The position numbers and the translations under genes are program-made. From positions 1-15,398 of the forward strand of contig DATIFQ010000495.1 in assembly GCA_035455185.1 (NCBI GenBank): a stretch of 15,398 nucleotides of DNA, in the 5' to 3' direction. Of the stretch, positions 14,790-15,398 are shown piece after piece. The notes beneath the pieces were generated by a model. That model was not told where the DNA came from. It was given only the letters and a program-made list of their open reading frames with translations, and did not search any database. The DNA comes from JAEHDI01 sp035455185 (GTDB lineage: Bacteria; Acidobacteriota; Terriglobia; Bryobacterales; Bryobacteraceae). How positions within the stretch are numbered: position 1 is the first letter of the stretch; every line of letters starts with the position of its first letter.

Positions 14790-15392
14790 GTGCGCGCGAC
14801 TGCTCCGTTGTTCCTCGTGGCTTTCCTCTCGATGGCGGCGACTCCTGCCCGTCAGGTGGTGCATCAGCGAGCCCAGCAGACCACCGAGCTCGCCCGGGAA
14901 CTCGTGCTCGAAAGGATCGACACGATAGAGAGGAACGGGCAGTGCAGGCAGGAGTTCGGAAAGGAAATGATAGACCTCGATCGCGTCCGGATGACAGTCC
15001 GCCGCATTCGCTTCTACAACGCCGAAGGCCCTGAGGGTGACTTGCGTTTCAGCGAGGTGGTGGGCAGGCCCGCTTCGCCGGACAGCCGGCTGCGGGACCT
15101 CTCGCGCGGCTTGTCCGCGGACGCGTTCGTCCTCGGCTATCCGGACAACCGGGGGTATATTCGCACGCGGAACGTGGTCCTGAGCCGCGGGTACTTCGAG
15201 CAAGGCGATCCGCGTGAAGGAACTTGGCGTCTCAGGAGTCGGGAAGAGAAGCAAGCGCTGCTGCTCCACGAGGCGCTCCACATCGCCCTCGATAAAGACG
15301 ACGATGACCTCTCGCAACGCGAACTCTGCCCGTTGCGCCTGCTGGCGTTCTGTCCCCGTGCGCCGGCAATCGTCGTCGCCGGCTCGGAGTAG
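14790..15392 (+). CDS. Exported protein with HExxH motif, putative zinc metallopeptidase of unknown family
   Basis: A GTG start gives 200 residues. Residues 1-20 (MRATAPLFLVAFLSMAATPA) are a signal peptide. A helical segment (25-50) is followed by a mixed region, then LLLHEALHIALDKDDDD at ~157-173. H160-E161-A-L-H164 is a textbook HExxH zinc-binding helix preceded by hydrophobic residues; the third ligand might be one of D169-D173 or E178 but cannot be fixed. C52 and a late pair (C180, C188) could form disulphides. I do not recognise a named family. The gene is the last complete one of the TPR-ECF-BON operon and ends 6 bases before the window edge. A role in processing envelope proteins or a regulator is inference. 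It could also be a non-catalytic metal-binding protein. Confidence 0.72.
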   Translation: MRATAPLFLVAFLSMAATPARQVVHQRAQQTTELARELVLERIDTIERNGQCRQEFGKEMIDLDRVRMTVRRIRFYNAEGPEGDLRFSEVVGRPASPDSRLRDLSRGLSADAFVLGYPDNRGYIRTRNVVLSRGYFEQGDPREGTWRLRSREEKQALLLHEALHIALDKDDDDLSQRELCPLRLLAFCPRAPAIVVAGSE

Positions 15393-15398
15393 ATGCCG

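Overview
The window reads as GC-rich chromosomal DNA from an Acidobacteriota member, most likely of the Bryobacterales/Solibacter group. The main clue is the C-terminal domain of the Kelch protein at 1141-2838. It looks like the TIGR03437 module, which is concentrated in Candidatus Solibacter and relatives. This placement rests on family recognition, not on a search. Genes are tightly packed, no stretch of more than 300 bases lacks a gene, and I see no tRNA, rRNA, CRISPR array or transposon.

Left part (1-5463, all + strand): the 3' end of a GH63-type glucosidase; a secreted Kelch beta-propeller with the Solibacter-type C-terminal domain; an exported GlcG/HbpS-like domain fused to a cupin; and an exported jelly-roll plus SMP-30/gluconolactonase-like protein. 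The last two genes are 22 bp apart and probably co-transcribed. The theme is extracytoplasmic handling of sugars or sugar acids.

Centre (5508-12029, all - strand): transcribed right to left, a 1833-residue regulator is followed by a STAS-domain protein and an ECF sigma factor. The regulator joins a Hanks-type kinase-like head, a STAND-type AAA_16 ATPase, a long helical TPR-like region, a GAF domain, a complete sigma-54 activator AAA+ domain (GAFTGA intact) and a Fis-type HTH. The kinase-like head has lost its catalytic-loop Asp and Asn, so it is probably a pseudokinase. Between the regulator and the STAS gene lies a good -24/-12 (sigma-54) promoter candidate, TGGCAT-N6-TGC with the required GG-N10-GC spacing. 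About 60 bp upstream of it is a 12-bp perfect palindrome with an extra half-site. The inferred circuit is: the giant activator senses ligands or partners, activates sigma-54 RNA polymerase at the STAS-ECF promoter, and the ECF factor relays the output.

Right part (12138-15392, all + strand): a four-gene, translationally coupled operon diverges from the giant regulator. It encodes an exported or membrane-anchored protein of nine exact 42-residue TPR units, a second ECF sigma factor, an exported double-BON protein and an exported protein with an HEALH (HExxH) zinc-protease-like motif. No recognisable anti-sigma factor is present. This looks like a self-contained envelope-sensing module, and together with the giant regulator it is the part of the window most worth following up.
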